Of a stretch of 64,000 bases of DNA, positions 43,345 to 51,302 are shown piece by piece. This DNA is from Nonomuraea soli (GTDB lineage: Bacteria; Actinomycetota; Actinomycetes; Streptosporangiales; Streptosporangiaceae). The stretch spans positions 704,376 to 768,375 of the forward strand of contig NZ_JACDUR010000007.1 in the NCBI RefSeq assembly GCF_013761175.1. Reading direction: 5' to 3'. The notes under the pieces were generated by a model. It was not told where the DNA came from. It worked only from the letters and a program-made list of their open reading frames with translations, and ran no database searches. How positions within the stretch are numbered: position 1 is the stretch's first letter; each line of letters begins with the position of its first letter. A program made the translations under genes and the position numbers.

Positions 43345-43423
43345 GACCTCGCACTTCGCACATCGCACCTACGAGAACGAAAGAACGAAACCCATGAGCT
43401 ACTTCACCACCCGGAGCATGGAA

Positions 43424-43582
43424 ATGCCCTATCTGTACCAGGAACTGGTCGTCGATCGAATACAAACCCTCCACCGCGAGGCGGAGGAGCAGCGCCTGAT
43501 CTCTCGGATGTCGCGCGTCCAGCGCGCCCGGCGGGACGTACGCCGGGCCACCGAGAGGCTCAACCGCGCGCTCGTGAACTGA
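43424..43582 (+). CDS. small basic helical protein, paralogue A
   Basis: A 52-residue protein from ATG 43424 (GGAG 7 nt upstream; ATGs at 43394 and 43418 are in frame). It reads M-P-Y-L-YQELVVDRIQTLHREAEE, then RVQRARRDVRRATERLNRAL, one or two amphipathic, Arg-rich helices. A paralogue lies 550 bp downstream. It follows whiB7 by 80 bp and may be co-transcribed with it. No function is recognised. Confidence 0.65.
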   Translation: MPYLYQELVVDRIQTLHREAEEQRLISRMSRVQRARRDVRRATERLNRALVN

Positions 43583-43708
43583 CCACGAGTCGGGTCACAC
43601 CCCGCAACGCCGGGGCGAACCCGAACCCGGGCGGGCATGCCTGACCTCCAGGCAGCCCGACCCACCCGGACCGGATGAGAAGAGCACATCCGGCCCCGCA
43701 CGACCAGG

Positions 43709-43739
43709 TCCGATACCGCACCGCCGGTGCGGTATCGGA
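43709..43739 (+). terminator. 14-bp hairpin after paralogue A
   Basis: A perfect 14-bp stem (TCCGATACCGCACC, 43709-43722, with 43726-43739) closes a 3-nt loop. It lacks a T-tract but is the best termination candidate after the whiB7 unit. Confidence 0.5.
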
Positions 43740-43808
43740 GCCTGCGCAGAATCCACCCGTTTCGCAGGGAGCCAGGCCAACCAGACCCCCGCGAACCGAC
43801 AACCCGGG

Positions 43809-44046
43809 TACGGCCCGCCGTACCAGCGAGAGCTCAAACCGGGTCCTGAAGAGCACGACCCGCGCAAGAGCTCAAGCCGGACCTCGAAGAGCACGACCCG
43901 CGCAAGCGCTGGGGCCGGGCTTTGAAGAGCACGGCCCGCGCAAGCGCTGGGGTCGCGCTTTGAAGAGCGCGGTTAGCGCAACAGCTGGAGCCAGGCCCTG
44001 AAGAGCACGGCCGGTGCAAGAGCTCGAGCCGGGAGTTGAAAAGCCC
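43809..44046 (+). repeat. 38-bp tandem repeat array
   Basis: Units begin TGAAGAGCAC or a variant at 43847, 43885, 43923, 43961, 43999 and 44037 (partial), all exactly 38 bp apart; a degraded unit starts at 43809. Each unit has GAAGAGCRCG, then GCGCAAG/CAG, then GCTC/GCTGG and a CCGG-rich end. There are no spacers. It fills most of the 552-bp gap between the two small paralogues; the remainder (43583-43808) holds the 14-bp hairpin and one isolated GAAGAGCAC unit start near 43678. Confidence 0.9.
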
Positions 44047-44134
44047 CCGGCACCCCCCGCCGCGCCCGGCGACCATTCGCCGGGCGCACCCAACGGAGGC
44101 AGTGGCCTCCCACATACTCAGAGGATTCACACTC

Positions 44135-44287
44135 ATGTTTATGCACCAGGAACTGGTAGCCGATCGAATGCAGACCCTCCACCGCGAAGCGGCGGAGCAC
44201 CGCCTCGCCACCCGCGCCGAGCGCGTCCGCCGCGCTCGCGAGGAGGTACGGCGAGCGACCGAACGTCTCGCCCGCGTTCTCGGGTAG
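44135..44287 (+). CDS. small basic helical protein, paralogue B
   Basis: A 50-residue protein from ATG 44135 (GAGG 10 nt upstream): MFMHQELVADRMQTLHREAA, then RVRRAREEVRRATERLARVL. It is about 60-70% identical by eye to the protein at 43424, differing mainly at the ends. It is followed by a strong terminator. The longer frame from 44036 runs into the repeat array and is unlikely. Confidence 0.65.
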   Translation: MFMHQELVADRMQTLHREAAEHRLATRAERVRRAREEVRRATERLARVLG

Positions 44288-44307
44288 CACCGATGAGCGC
44301 CCGCAAC

Positions 44308-44344
44308 AAAGGCCGAGTGTGCATGCACACTCGGCCTTTTCCTT
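44308..44344 (+). terminator. intrinsic terminator, perfect palindrome
   Basis: Positions 44308-44339 are a perfect 32-bp palindrome (half AAAGGCCGAGTGTGCA), followed by TTTTCCTTT. It ends the whiB7-to-paralogue B region. Confidence 0.88.
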
Positions 44345-44382
44345 TCTGAGGAGGTTTGTCTGGGGAGGCCTTTCCAGCGAGG

Positions 44383-44568
44383 CGGCGGCCTCCAGCGGTG
44401 AGGGGCTGCGGCGGCCCGGAGCCGCTGGCAGGGTGATGGATCGCAGCGATCGGGAGCCGCTCGCAGGGGTGAGGCGCCGCAGCGGCCCGGAGCCGCTCGT
44501 AGGGTGATGGATCGCTGCGACCGGGAGCCGCTCACGGCGGTGAGAGGCCGCGGCGACCGGAGGCCGCT
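44383..44568. repeat. 35-bp alternating tandem repeat
   Basis: Units starting GGAGCCGCT occur at 44418, 44453, 44489, 44524 and (GGAGGCCGCT) 44559, with a degenerate one at 44383. Two types alternate: one with GGTGATGGATCGC and one with GGTGAGGCGCCGC, giving a ~70-bp higher-order period. It lies in the 359-bp gap between paralogue B and the AarF-like gene, which has no ORF I can support. Confidence 0.85.
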
Positions 44569-44577
44569 CGCTAACGT

Positions 44578-44615
44578 GGTGATCGGTGATCGGTGATCGG
44601 TGATCGGTGATCGGT
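44578..44615. repeat. 7-bp microsatellite (GATCGGT)5
   Basis: Five perfect copies of GATCGGT (44581-44615) preceded by GGT and followed by degenerate GGTTGGTGGT. It lies 32 bp beyond the stop of the minus-strand AarF-like gene. Confidence 0.9.
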
Positions 44616-44646
44616 GGTTGGTGGTCTGGCGTCGCCGACGCTCGTT

Positions 44647-45972
44647 CTAAGCGAGCGGGGGCGCGTCGTCGTCAGTGAACCCCGGTACCCACCTGATCAC
44701 CTCGTCGCGGAAGCGGGCCGTCGCCCCCAGCTGGCACAGGACCCCCACCCCCGCCGCGTGCACCCGGTGGATCAGCACGTACGACACGGGAAGGTTCAAC
44801 TGCCTGACCACGTTGGTCGGCCGCAGGTCGGTGACGGTGGCGGCCTGCGCCTGCAGCCACTCCCGGCTGAACGTGAACTCCTCCACCGCCGTCGGCTCGA
44901 CGTACGGCGCCAGGAAGGCCCGCAGCGCGTCGGCGTCGACTTCGATGTGAGGGCGAATGAAGCCCTCGGCGCGGAGTCCGGCGACGACGGTGTCCATGTC
45001 GCCCTGGTTGAAGATCCGGGTGAGCTGTCCGAACACCACCGGGTACCCGTCGGGCAGCCGGTTGACGGCTCCGAAGTCGAGGACGCCGAGGCGCCCGTCT
45101 GGCAGGAGGCGGAAGTTGCCCGGGTGGGGGTCGGCGTGGAGCATGGCGACCCGGGCGGGCGAGCAGAACAGGAAGCGTACGAACAGCAGGCCGGCTTGGT
45201 CGCGTTCTTCCTGGCTGCCGTCGGTGATGACCTTGGACAGCGGGGTGCCGTCCATCCACTCGGTGACCAGGACGTGCTCGTTGGCGGCGATCACGTCGGG
45301 AACGAAGAAGTCGGGGTCGTCCTTGAACTCCAGCGCGAAGGCGTGCTGGGCCTCAGCCTCACGCAGGTAGTCGAGCTCCTCGGCGATGCGGTCCTGCAGC
45401 TCGTCGAGCACGGCCTTGATGTCGAGGCCGGGCAGCAGCACGCCGAAGAGTTTACCGAGGCGGGCGAGCTGCTTGAAGTCGCCGAGCAGCGCCTTGCCCG
45501 CGCCCGGGTACTGGATCTTGACGGCCACGGCGCGGCCGTCGTGCCAGACGGCGCGGTGAACCTGGCCGATGGAGGCGGCCGCGGCGGGCTGGTCGTCGAA
45601 GTCGAGGAAGTTCTCGCGCCAGTCGTCGCCGAGTTCCTCGGCCAGGACGCGGTGGACGGTCGTGACGGGCAGCGGCGGAGCGGCTTCCTGGAGCTTGGTG
45701 AGCGTGGCGCGGTAGGGGCCGACGATCTCCGGGGGGAGCGCGGCTTCGAAGATGGACAGGGCCTGGCCGAGCTTCATCGCGCCGCCCTTGAGCTCACCGA
45801 GGACCTTGAAGATCTGGTCGGCGGTGCGCTGCTGGATTTCCTGGGCGACGAGCTCGGCTGATTTGCCCCCGATGCGCTTGCCGATGCCGACGGCCGTACG
45901 GCCGGCGAAACTCAGTGGAAGCGTGGCCAGCTTGGCGGAACGCGTGACAGCGCGGCGCGGAAGATCGCTCAC
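44647..45972 (-). CDS. AarF/UbiB (ABC1) family atypical kinase
   Basis: About 441 residues with the ABC1/UbiB kinase-like fold: KxGQ motif KLGQALSIFEAALPPE, AAASIGQVHRA (Ala-rich nucleotide loop), VAVKIQYPG (Lys), EELDYLREAEAQ, VLVTEWMDG, HADPHPGNF and VLDFGAVNRL (catalytic and metal Asp). The orthologue next to whiB7 in M. tuberculosis (Rv3197) has been linked to WhiB7-dependent macrolide tolerance, from memory. The start is uncertain: GTG 45972 (SDLPRRAVTRSAKLA) gives the usual N-terminus but has no good ribosome site, while the frame stays open to 46368 through a repeat. Confidence 0.88.
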   Translation of the reverse strand: MSDLPRRAVTRSAKLATLPLSFAGRTAVGIGKRIGGKSAELVAQEIQQRTADQIFKVLGELKGGAMKLGQALSIFEAALPPEIVGPYRATLTKLQEAAPPLPVTTVHRVLAEELGDDWRENFLDFDDQPAAAASIGQVHRAVWHDGRAVAVKIQYPGAGKALLGDFKQLARLGKLFGVLLPGLDIKAVLDELQDRIAEELDYLREAEAQHAFALEFKDDPDFFVPDVIAANEHVLVTEWMDGTPLSKVITDGSQEERDQAGLLFVRFLFCSPARVAMLHADPHPGNFRLLPDGRLGVLDFGAVNRLPDGYPVVFGQLTRIFNQGDMDTVVAGLRAEGFIRPHIEVDADALRAFLAPYVEPTAVEEFTFSREWLQAQAATVTDLRPTNVVRQLNLPVSYVLIHRVHAAGVGVLCQLGATARFRDEVIRWVPGFTDDDAPPLA

Positions 45973-46054
45973 CGTGTTGCGCGGGATCTCATGGAGATTC
46001 CGCTTCCCCCTTCCCGTGATCAGTCGCGGGCACCGGACCGGACCGGCCATTGTG

Positions 46055-46265
46055 ACCGACCCGACTCGACACCGGGCCGGCCGCGCGGGCCGACCCGCCA
46101 CCGGATCGACCGCTTGGGTCGACGTGATGGTGAATCGGCCGTCCGGCCGACTCGCCACCGGGCCGCCCCTGCGGGCTGACACGACGTTCGAGACAGCCGT
46201 TCTGGCTGACACGATGTCGGGACGGCCGTTGGAGGCCGGCTCGGCATCGGGTCGGCCGCTGCGGA
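46055..46265. repeat. degenerate ~30-bp tandem repeat upstream of aarF-like gene
   Basis: About seven copies of a unit starting GCCGAC/GCTGAC recur every 28-30 bp (46089, 46118, 46146, 46175, 46205, 46235). In the minus frame that continues into the AarF-like gene they encode a 10-residue repeat related to GRPDxVSAR. The surrounding 388-bp gap (45973-46360) shows nothing else convincing. Confidence 0.65.
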
Positions 46266-46360
46266 CGTACCGATATCTGCTCAGCCACGTTACGGCCGAC
46301 CCCCGTCGGTCGGTCGCGCAGGGCTGGCCGATGCCGGTCTGCCCGAGCTGGATCCGTGGG

Positions 46361-47800
46361 TCAACCACAAAGGGCCGACTCGACCATTGTTAGCGAACCG
46401 GGATTGTTTCGGAAACAACGACATTGCTCATGAAACGTTACCGATCTCCAGTTCATGCGCCAATCAGGCGATATACCCACAGTGGCGTTCGTCACAGGGG
46501 TCTCCCTGCCCTCCAGGAAAGCAAGCGCATGACCGGCCACAGCCGCCGCCACCTGCGTGGCGAGAGCCGTACTGCAGGAGAACTCGCCAGGGGACGAGCC
46601 GCCCACCCGTGCCGAGACGATCGGCCAGCCGGGGTCGGCGTCGCGGCGGGCCAGGTCGAGGCAGTGCAGGCAAGGGGTGACGCCCGGCACGACGAGGGGG
46701 CCCACGCTGCCGTGCTCTTCATAGGCCTCGGCCAGGAGGTGGGGGACACGCCAGGCGAGCAGGTCGCGCACCAGGAGCCCGTCGAGTGGGGTGACGGGGG
46801 CGAGGACGACGAGGTCGGGGAGCTGGGAGCCGTCGCTGACCTGGCCCCCGGCCACCCAGGCGGTGACAGAGGGCGCGCGGAGGGGGACGGGGGTGCCGGG
46901 TTCGTGGATGGGGGCGGGCTTGGCGAGCTCGCGAGACCGCGCCCGCGATCGGGGCAAGGACGCCGCCTCATCCGTGCTCGGACGCGGACCGGGCGGCGAT
47001 GTGGTTGAGCCTGAGGCCGCGCCGCCTTTGGGAGCGGGCTGCGCCACTGCCTTAGCGCTGCCGCCGCCCCCGCGCTGCGCCGCGGGAACCTCGCCACCGC
47101 TGGCCGGCCGCTGCGCCATCGACACCCCGCCGCCGTTGACCGGCCGCTGAGCCGCCGCTCCACCTCCGCTGGCCGTCGGCTGCGTCACGCCGCCGCCGCT
47201 GGCCACGCGTTGTGCCACCGCGACCGCGCCCGCGTCTCGGCGGCCGCCCACCTCCGGCCACCCCAGCCCGCCGGGCGTGATGTCCTCCGGCCTCGCAGGC
47301 CCGGGGTCGGCCACCGAGATCCGCCCCACCCCCGCAGCCGCCAGGAGCGCCACCACCTGTGCCCCCACCCGCCCGGCCCCGTGCACCCGCACGTGTGCGC
47401 CGCGGCGCCGCTCGAAGGCGGCGTGACCGCCGTCATCGGCGCCGAGCGCGGCCGCCTCCAGCTCCGGCCGCAGCCGATCACGCTCGGCCAGCGACAGATC
47501 GGCCCCCACCACCCCCGGCACGTCGTCGAGCACCCCGCACTCGAACAGCCTCCCCACCAGCTCCTGCGCCTCCCCGGGATCGAGGCGCGCCCCGGCCGCC
47601 GCCCGGAGCACCCCCTCCAGGTCGCGGGTGCCGTCGAGCCCGAGCAACCACCGCCGCACCCGCTCGGTGAACCGTCCGACGGTCACGGTCGCCCCGTCGC
47701 CGTCGCCGATCAGCACCCGCCGCCCCGGGTGCAGCCCGACCTGCACGATGTGCTGGTCGCGCTCGATGACGCGGAGCCCTGGCTTGATTCGTGGCCTCAT
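46361..47800 (-). CDS. ThiF-like adenylyltransferase-fold protein with repeat-rich insert
   Basis: About 479 residues (ATG 47800; ATG 47818 also possible). The N-terminal ~120 residues contain a winged-helix-like region (VRRWLLGLDGTRDLEGVL). A ThiF/E1-like Rossmann segment, VHGAGRVGAQVVALLAAAGV, is followed by a ~130-residue low-complexity insert with repeated AQRxASGGG units. The fold resumes at LPDLVVLAPVTP, with zinc-type Cys in CLHC and CRC. It resembles the E1-like protein of TOMM pathways and a conserved actinobacterial protein between AarF and the zincin. No YcaO gene or precursor is present, so the role is unknown. Confidence 0.75.
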   Translation of the reverse strand: MRPRIKPGLRVIERDQHIVQVGLHPGRRVLIGDGDGATVTVGRFTERVRRWLLGLDGTRDLEGVLRAAAGARLDPGEAQELVGRLFECGVLDDVPGVVGADLSLAERDRLRPELEAAALGADDGGHAAFERRRGAHVRVHGAGRVGAQVVALLAAAGVGRISVADPGPARPEDITPGGLGWPEVGGRRDAGAVAVAQRVASGGGVTQPTASGGGAAAQRPVNGGGVSMAQRPASGGEVPAAQRGGGGSAKAVAQPAPKGGAASGSTTSPPGPRPSTDEAASLPRSRARSRELAKPAPIHEPGTPVPLRAPSVTAWVAGGQVSDGSQLPDLVVLAPVTPLDGLLVRDLLAWRVPHLLAEAYEEHGSVGPLVVPGVTPCLHCLDLARRDADPGWPIVSARVGGSSPGEFSCSTALATQVAAAVAGHALAFLEGRETPVTNATVGISPDWRMNWRSVTFHEQCRCFRNNPGSLTMVESALCG

Positions 47801-47888
47801 GCCCGCAGAGGTTGCCACAGCGGATCAACCGAGCGGGGCCGGTTGTGCCGCCCTGTGGATAACCTCCGGGCGGTCTACGATCTCGACC

Positions 47889-48671
47889 ATGAGCGAGCTC
47901 CTGGTCGAAAGGGACGACAACGGCGTTGTCACCCTCACCCTCAATCGTCCCGACCGCAGAAACTCCATGACGGAGGGCATGACCGAGCAGTGGCAGCACA
48001 CCATGGCGGAGCTGGCGAGGGATCGCCTGGCCAGGGCTGTGGTGGTCACGGGCGCGGGCAGCGCCTTCTGCTCGGGCGGCGACATGTCGTGGCTGGCGGA
48101 GCGCGGCACGGAAACAGTTCCCGACCTGCGCGACCGCATGCTCGCCTTCTACCGGGCCTGGTTGTCGATCACCAAGCTGGAGATCCCGACGATCGCCGCG
48201 ATCAACGGCCCTGCCGTGGGTGCGGGTTTCTGCCTGGCGCTGGCCTGCGACCTGGTCTACGCGGCCGATGACGCCAAGCTGCTCGTCCCCTTCACCAGCC
48301 TGGGCCTGCACCCCGGCATGGCGGCCACGTATCTGCTGCCCAGGGCGGCCGGAGCGCGTCTGGCGAGGGAACTGCTCCTGACCGGTCGCACCATCAGAGG
48401 GGATGAGGCGGCTTCACGAGGTCTGATCAATCAGTCATTCGCCAATCAAGATCTGATTTCCGAGGTCGCCACGATCGCCACAATGATCGCGGGAAACGCC
48501 CCCGTCGCCACCAAGCTCACGAAAGTCGCGCTGAACCAGGAGCATCCGGATCTGGAGGCCGCGCTTCGCTGGGAGTCGCTCGCACAGCCCGTGACCATGG
48601 CTTCTGCCGACATGCTGGAAGGGCTGGCGGCCAATCGGGAAAGGCGGCGGCCCAAATTCACCGGGACTTAA
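47889..48671 (+). CDS. enoyl-CoA hydratase/isomerase family protein
   Basis: A 260-residue crotonase: GAGSAFCSGGDMSWL (oxyanion-hole region), INGPAVGAGFCLALACDLVY (second oxyanion loop) and PFTSLGLHPGMAATYLLPR. One catalytic Glu position appears as LHPG rather than the usual E/P form, so hydratase activity is not certain. TACGAT (47876-47881) is 7 nt before the ATG, a leaderless layout. It diverges from the ThiF-like gene. Confidence 0.88.
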   Translation: MSELLVERDDNGVVTLTLNRPDRRNSMTEGMTEQWQHTMAELARDRLARAVVVTGAGSAFCSGGDMSWLAERGTETVPDLRDRMLAFYRAWLSITKLEIPTIAAINGPAVGAGFCLALACDLVYAADDAKLLVPFTSLGLHPGMAATYLLPRAAGARLARELLLTGRTIRGDEAASRGLINQSFANQDLISEVATIATMIAGNAPVATKLTKVALNQEHPDLEAALRWESLAQPVTMASADMLEGLAANRERRRPKFTGT

Positions 48672-48738
48672 TCTGTTGACCAGGGAAAACGGGATCCACC
48701 CCCTGTGGAAATTTGCGCGTGTCGGCTACCGTGCATAT

Positions 48739-49254
48739 GTGCCCCCCGAGACAGTCGAGGTCCGACGAAGTTCTCGTCGCCGTCGTACGGTTTCCGCTTA
48801 TCGTGACGGCGACAAGACGATCGTGCTTCTGCCCGCCTGGCTGAGCGGCGAAGACGCGGATGAATGGGTGAGCCGGATGCTCGAGCGGCTGGCGGCGAAG
48901 GAGAAACGCCGACGTCCCACCGACGAGGGTCTGCTGGAGCGGGCCAACGAGTTGTCGTTGAAGTACCTCGACGGCATGGCTCGGCCGGTGAGTGTGCGCT
49001 GGGTCGACAACCAGCAGCACAGGTGGGGTTCCTGCACTCCGGAGAACGGCACGATCAGGATCTCGACCCGGATCCGGGGCCTGCCCGAATGGGTCATCAA
49101 CTACGTCATCATCCACGAACTGGTGCACCTGCTGGTGCCCAGCCACGGCCCCAAGTTCTGGAAGCTGGTCGAACAGTACCCCAAGGCGGAGCGGGCGCGC
49201 GGCTTTCTTGAAGGGTTCTCCGCCGGGGCGGCGAACCAGCCGGAGGAGTGTTGA
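48739..49254 (+). CDS. YgjP-like (DUF45) metal-dependent hydrolase
   Basis: A 171-residue zinc peptidase-like protein: VEVRRSSRRRRTVSAYRDGD, RWGSCTPENGTIRIS and the HExxH motif IIHELVHLLVPSHGPKFW. From family knowledge it is a cytosolic metalloprotease-fold protein of unclear substrate. The GTG at 48739 is chosen because TACCGT (48727-48732) is 6 nt upstream; a TTG at 48676 would add 21 residues. It overlaps the next gene by 7 bp. Confidence 0.88.
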   Translation: MPPETVEVRRSSRRRRTVSAYRDGDKTIVLLPAWLSGEDADEWVSRMLERLAAKEKRRRPTDEGLLERANELSLKYLDGMARPVSVRWVDNQQHRWGSCTPENGTIRISTRIRGLPEWVINYVIIHELVHLLVPSHGPKFWKLVEQYPKAERARGFLEGFSAGAANQPEEC

Positions 49255-49808
49255 CCCGTATCGTCGCCGTCCTGGCGAAACAGAACGACTCGTTCGACCG
49301 CGAGATCCTCACCGCGATGGCCGAGGACACCTACGAGGTCGTCGCGGGCCTGCAGCACGTCACTCCGGTCCTGGTCACGAGCATCCCGGAGCTGGAGGAG
49401 ATCGTCTGGCCGGGCACCGAGGTGATCACGATCGCGGACGGCACGCCGCTGAGGGAGATCTTCGGCAAGCTCGGCGCCGAGCAGGCCGCGATCGTCAGCG
49501 CCGACGCCCCAGACCTGCCTCCGCTGCTGATCGGCAAGCTCTTCCGCGAGCTCGGCCGCGCGCCGCTGGCGGTCTGCCCCAGTCTGTACGGCGGAGCGGT
49601 GGCGATAGCCGCGGCCCTGCCCCTGCCCGACTGGGCGCACCCCGATCTCGATGCCGACAACCCGGTCCAGGCCATGCGCGAGCAGGCTCCGGGCCGCCGC
49701 ATGATCGCGACGGGGCCGGGCTGGCACCGCCTGCGCAAGCCCGACGACCTGAGGCTCCTCGACCCAGGACTCGAAGGCTGGGACAACCTCAGAGCGCTAG
49801 TTCAGTGA
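49248..49808 (+). CDS. DUF2064/glycosyltransferase-A-like protein
   Basis: A 186-residue protein with a nucleotide-sugar-transferase-like pattern, including AAIVSADAPDLPPLLIGKLF, where the SADAPDLP segment matches the metal-binding loop of DUF2064 proteins, and LAVCPSLYGGAVAIAAALP. The function is unknown. It overlaps the upstream metalloprotease gene (start GTG 49248 or TTG 49251) and converges on the EEP gene with a 20-bp overlap. Confidence 0.65.
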   Translation: MLTRIVAVLAKQNDSFDREILTAMAEDTYEVVAGLQHVTPVLVTSIPELEEIVWPGTEVITIADGTPLREIFGKLGAEQAAIVSADAPDLPPLLIGKLFRELGRAPLAVCPSLYGGAVAIAAALPLPDWAHPDLDADNPVQAMREQAPGRRMIATGPGWHRLRKPDDLRLLDPGLEGWDNLRALVQ

Positions 49809-50760
49809 AGATCGCCCGGTGATCGGTGCCCCGCACGGTGTGCACCGACACTGAGCGCACTCCCACACCCGCGTCGACGAGCACGTGGTCGATCGTGATG
49901 ATCGGCGGGATCCGCCGCCCTGCGGGCCAGGTGGGGATCAGCCCGGCCCCGGCCGAGTCGGCAGCGTCCTTGTAGCCGCGTGTCAGCACCCTGCGCAGCG
50001 CGGCGTGGTCGAGGCTGGCGTTGAAGTCGCCCGCCAGCACCCTGATCACCTCGGGCGTGGCGGCGGGCAGGGCGTCGAGCGCCTGCTCCCAGTCGGTCAC
50101 GTGGTGGCCCATCGGCGCGTAGGGGTGTACCGCGACGATCTCGACCGGTTTGCCGGTCCCCGGCACGTCGATGCGGGCGGCGGGCATCTTGTGGGCGGCC
50201 GTGGCGTTGACCAGGTCCCACTGTGCCGTCATCCCGAAACGGGAGTACAGGCCGCTCCCGCCGGCGTTCCATTCGGGCTGGAGCACCCGATGAGGCATCA
50301 GCGTGATCAGTCCGGCGGCGTCGAGCGCCTCGACCGCGCCAGGAGTCAGCTCCTGGGCGCTGAAAACGTCGGGCTCCAGGCGCCTGATCAGCTCCATCAC
50401 CTGGGTGACGTCGGCTCTGCCGTACAGCAGGTTGATCGAGAGCACCCGCAGCGGCCGGCCGGTGGCCGCGTCGGCGGCGCCGATCGCGCGGGGCAGGACG
50501 CTCGCGCCCAGGGCGACGGTGGTCAGCGCGGCGACGGCGGTCACGCCGCGCCGTCGCGAACCGGCCGCGAGCAGCAGCGGGACGAGCGAACCCAGGGCGG
50601 CGTACGGCGTGGCGGTCATGACCTGCGTGGCCCAGGCGCCGCGTTCCAGGCCGAACGAGCGGGTCACAGCCCAGACGACGAAGGGCGTGAGTGCCGTCCA
50701 GGCCAGCCCGGCGGGCACCCGGCGGTGGCGGCGAGGGACGACGATCTCACCGCCGACCAT
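49789..50760 (-). CDS. membrane endonuclease/exonuclease/phosphatase family protein
   Basis: A 323-residue protein with about three N-terminal membrane helices (residues 17-95) and an EEP domain: LRVLSINLLYGRAD, DVFSAQELTPG, AVHPYAP, LAGDFNASLDH, IDHVLVD and GTDHRAIF, which include the expected Asn, Glu, Asp and His catalytic residues. It likely acts outside the membrane on nucleic acid or a phospho-substrate. It is last in a three-gene operon; its ATG overlaps the Nudix stop (TGATG). Confidence 0.87.
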   Translation of the reverse strand: MVGGEIVVPRRHRRVPAGLAWTALTPFVVWAVTRSFGLERGAWATQVMTATPYAALGSLVPLLLAAGSRRRGVTAVAALTTVALGASVLPRAIGAADAATGRPLRVLSINLLYGRADVTQVMELIRRLEPDVFSAQELTPGAVEALDAAGLITLMPHRVLQPEWNAGGSGLYSRFGMTAQWDLVNATAAHKMPAARIDVPGTGKPVEIVAVHPYAPMGHHVTDWEQALDALPAATPEVIRVLAGDFNASLDHAALRRVLTRGYKDAADSAGAGLIPTWPAGRRIPPIITIDHVLVDAGVGVRSVSVHTVRGTDHRAIFTELAL

Positions 50761-51302
50761 CAGCCCACCAGGGCGCGACCGAGGAGGGCGAGCCTGCGGG
50801 TGGCCGCGTCGGACGGGTCAGGAACGTCGTCCACCGGGAACCAGCGCAGGTCGAGCGACTCGTCACTGATCACCGCCTCGGCGCCGGGCGGCGCCACGGC
50901 GGCGTACTCCACGTCGAGATGCCAGGAGAACGGCGGATGGCACCACACCTCGTGCCTGTCGAGCGCGAGCGGCCCCGGCAGCAGCCTGAGCCCCTCGATG
51001 CCCGACTCCTCGGTCGCCTCGCGCAGCGCGACACCGGCCAGCGAGGTGTCGGACGCCTCGCAGTGGCCACCCATGGGCAGCCACATGCCCGCCTTCGGGT
51101 GCAGCGTCAGCAGCACCTTGGATCCGTCGTGCGACAGCACCGCGGTGGTCGCCGTCAGGTGCCCTGGCACGCAACCACGGTCCATGGCGTCGGCGTGCGC
51201 CTCGAGATGCGCCAGGAACTCCTTGCGCAGCACCTCCTCCTCGGGAGTCGGAGCCGTCCAGGCGGTCAGGACGGAGACGGCGTCGTCGTGAAGCGCCGTC
51301 AC
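50760..51302 (-). CDS. Nudix hydrolase
   Basis: A 180-residue Nudix protein. The box is GHCEASDTSLAGVALREATE followed by ESG (G-x5-E-x7-R-E-x2-E-E-x-G form) and is preceded by GMWLPMGG. It probably cleaves a nucleoside-diphosphate-linked substrate. The GTG start overlaps the zincin stop (GTGA), showing coupling. Confidence 0.88.
   Translation of the reverse strand: MTALHDDAVSVLTAWTAPTPEEEVLRKEFLAHLEAHADAMDRGCVPGHLTATTAVLSHDGSKVLLTLHPKAGMWLPMGGHCEASDTSLAGVALREATEESGIEGLRLLPGPLALDRHEVWCHPPFSWHLDVEYAAVAPPGAEAVISDESLDLRWFPVDDVPDPSDAATRRLALLGRALVG

Noticed and set aside
43809..44615. CRISPR array candidate (regular 38-bp and 35-bp repeats)
   Set aside because: The units are contiguous with no unique spacers, the sequence diverges from unit to unit, and no cas gene is present.
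46361..47800. Thiazole/oxazole-modified peptide (TOMM) cluster
   Set aside because: Only an E1-like protein is seen; no YcaO, dehydrogenase or precursor peptide.
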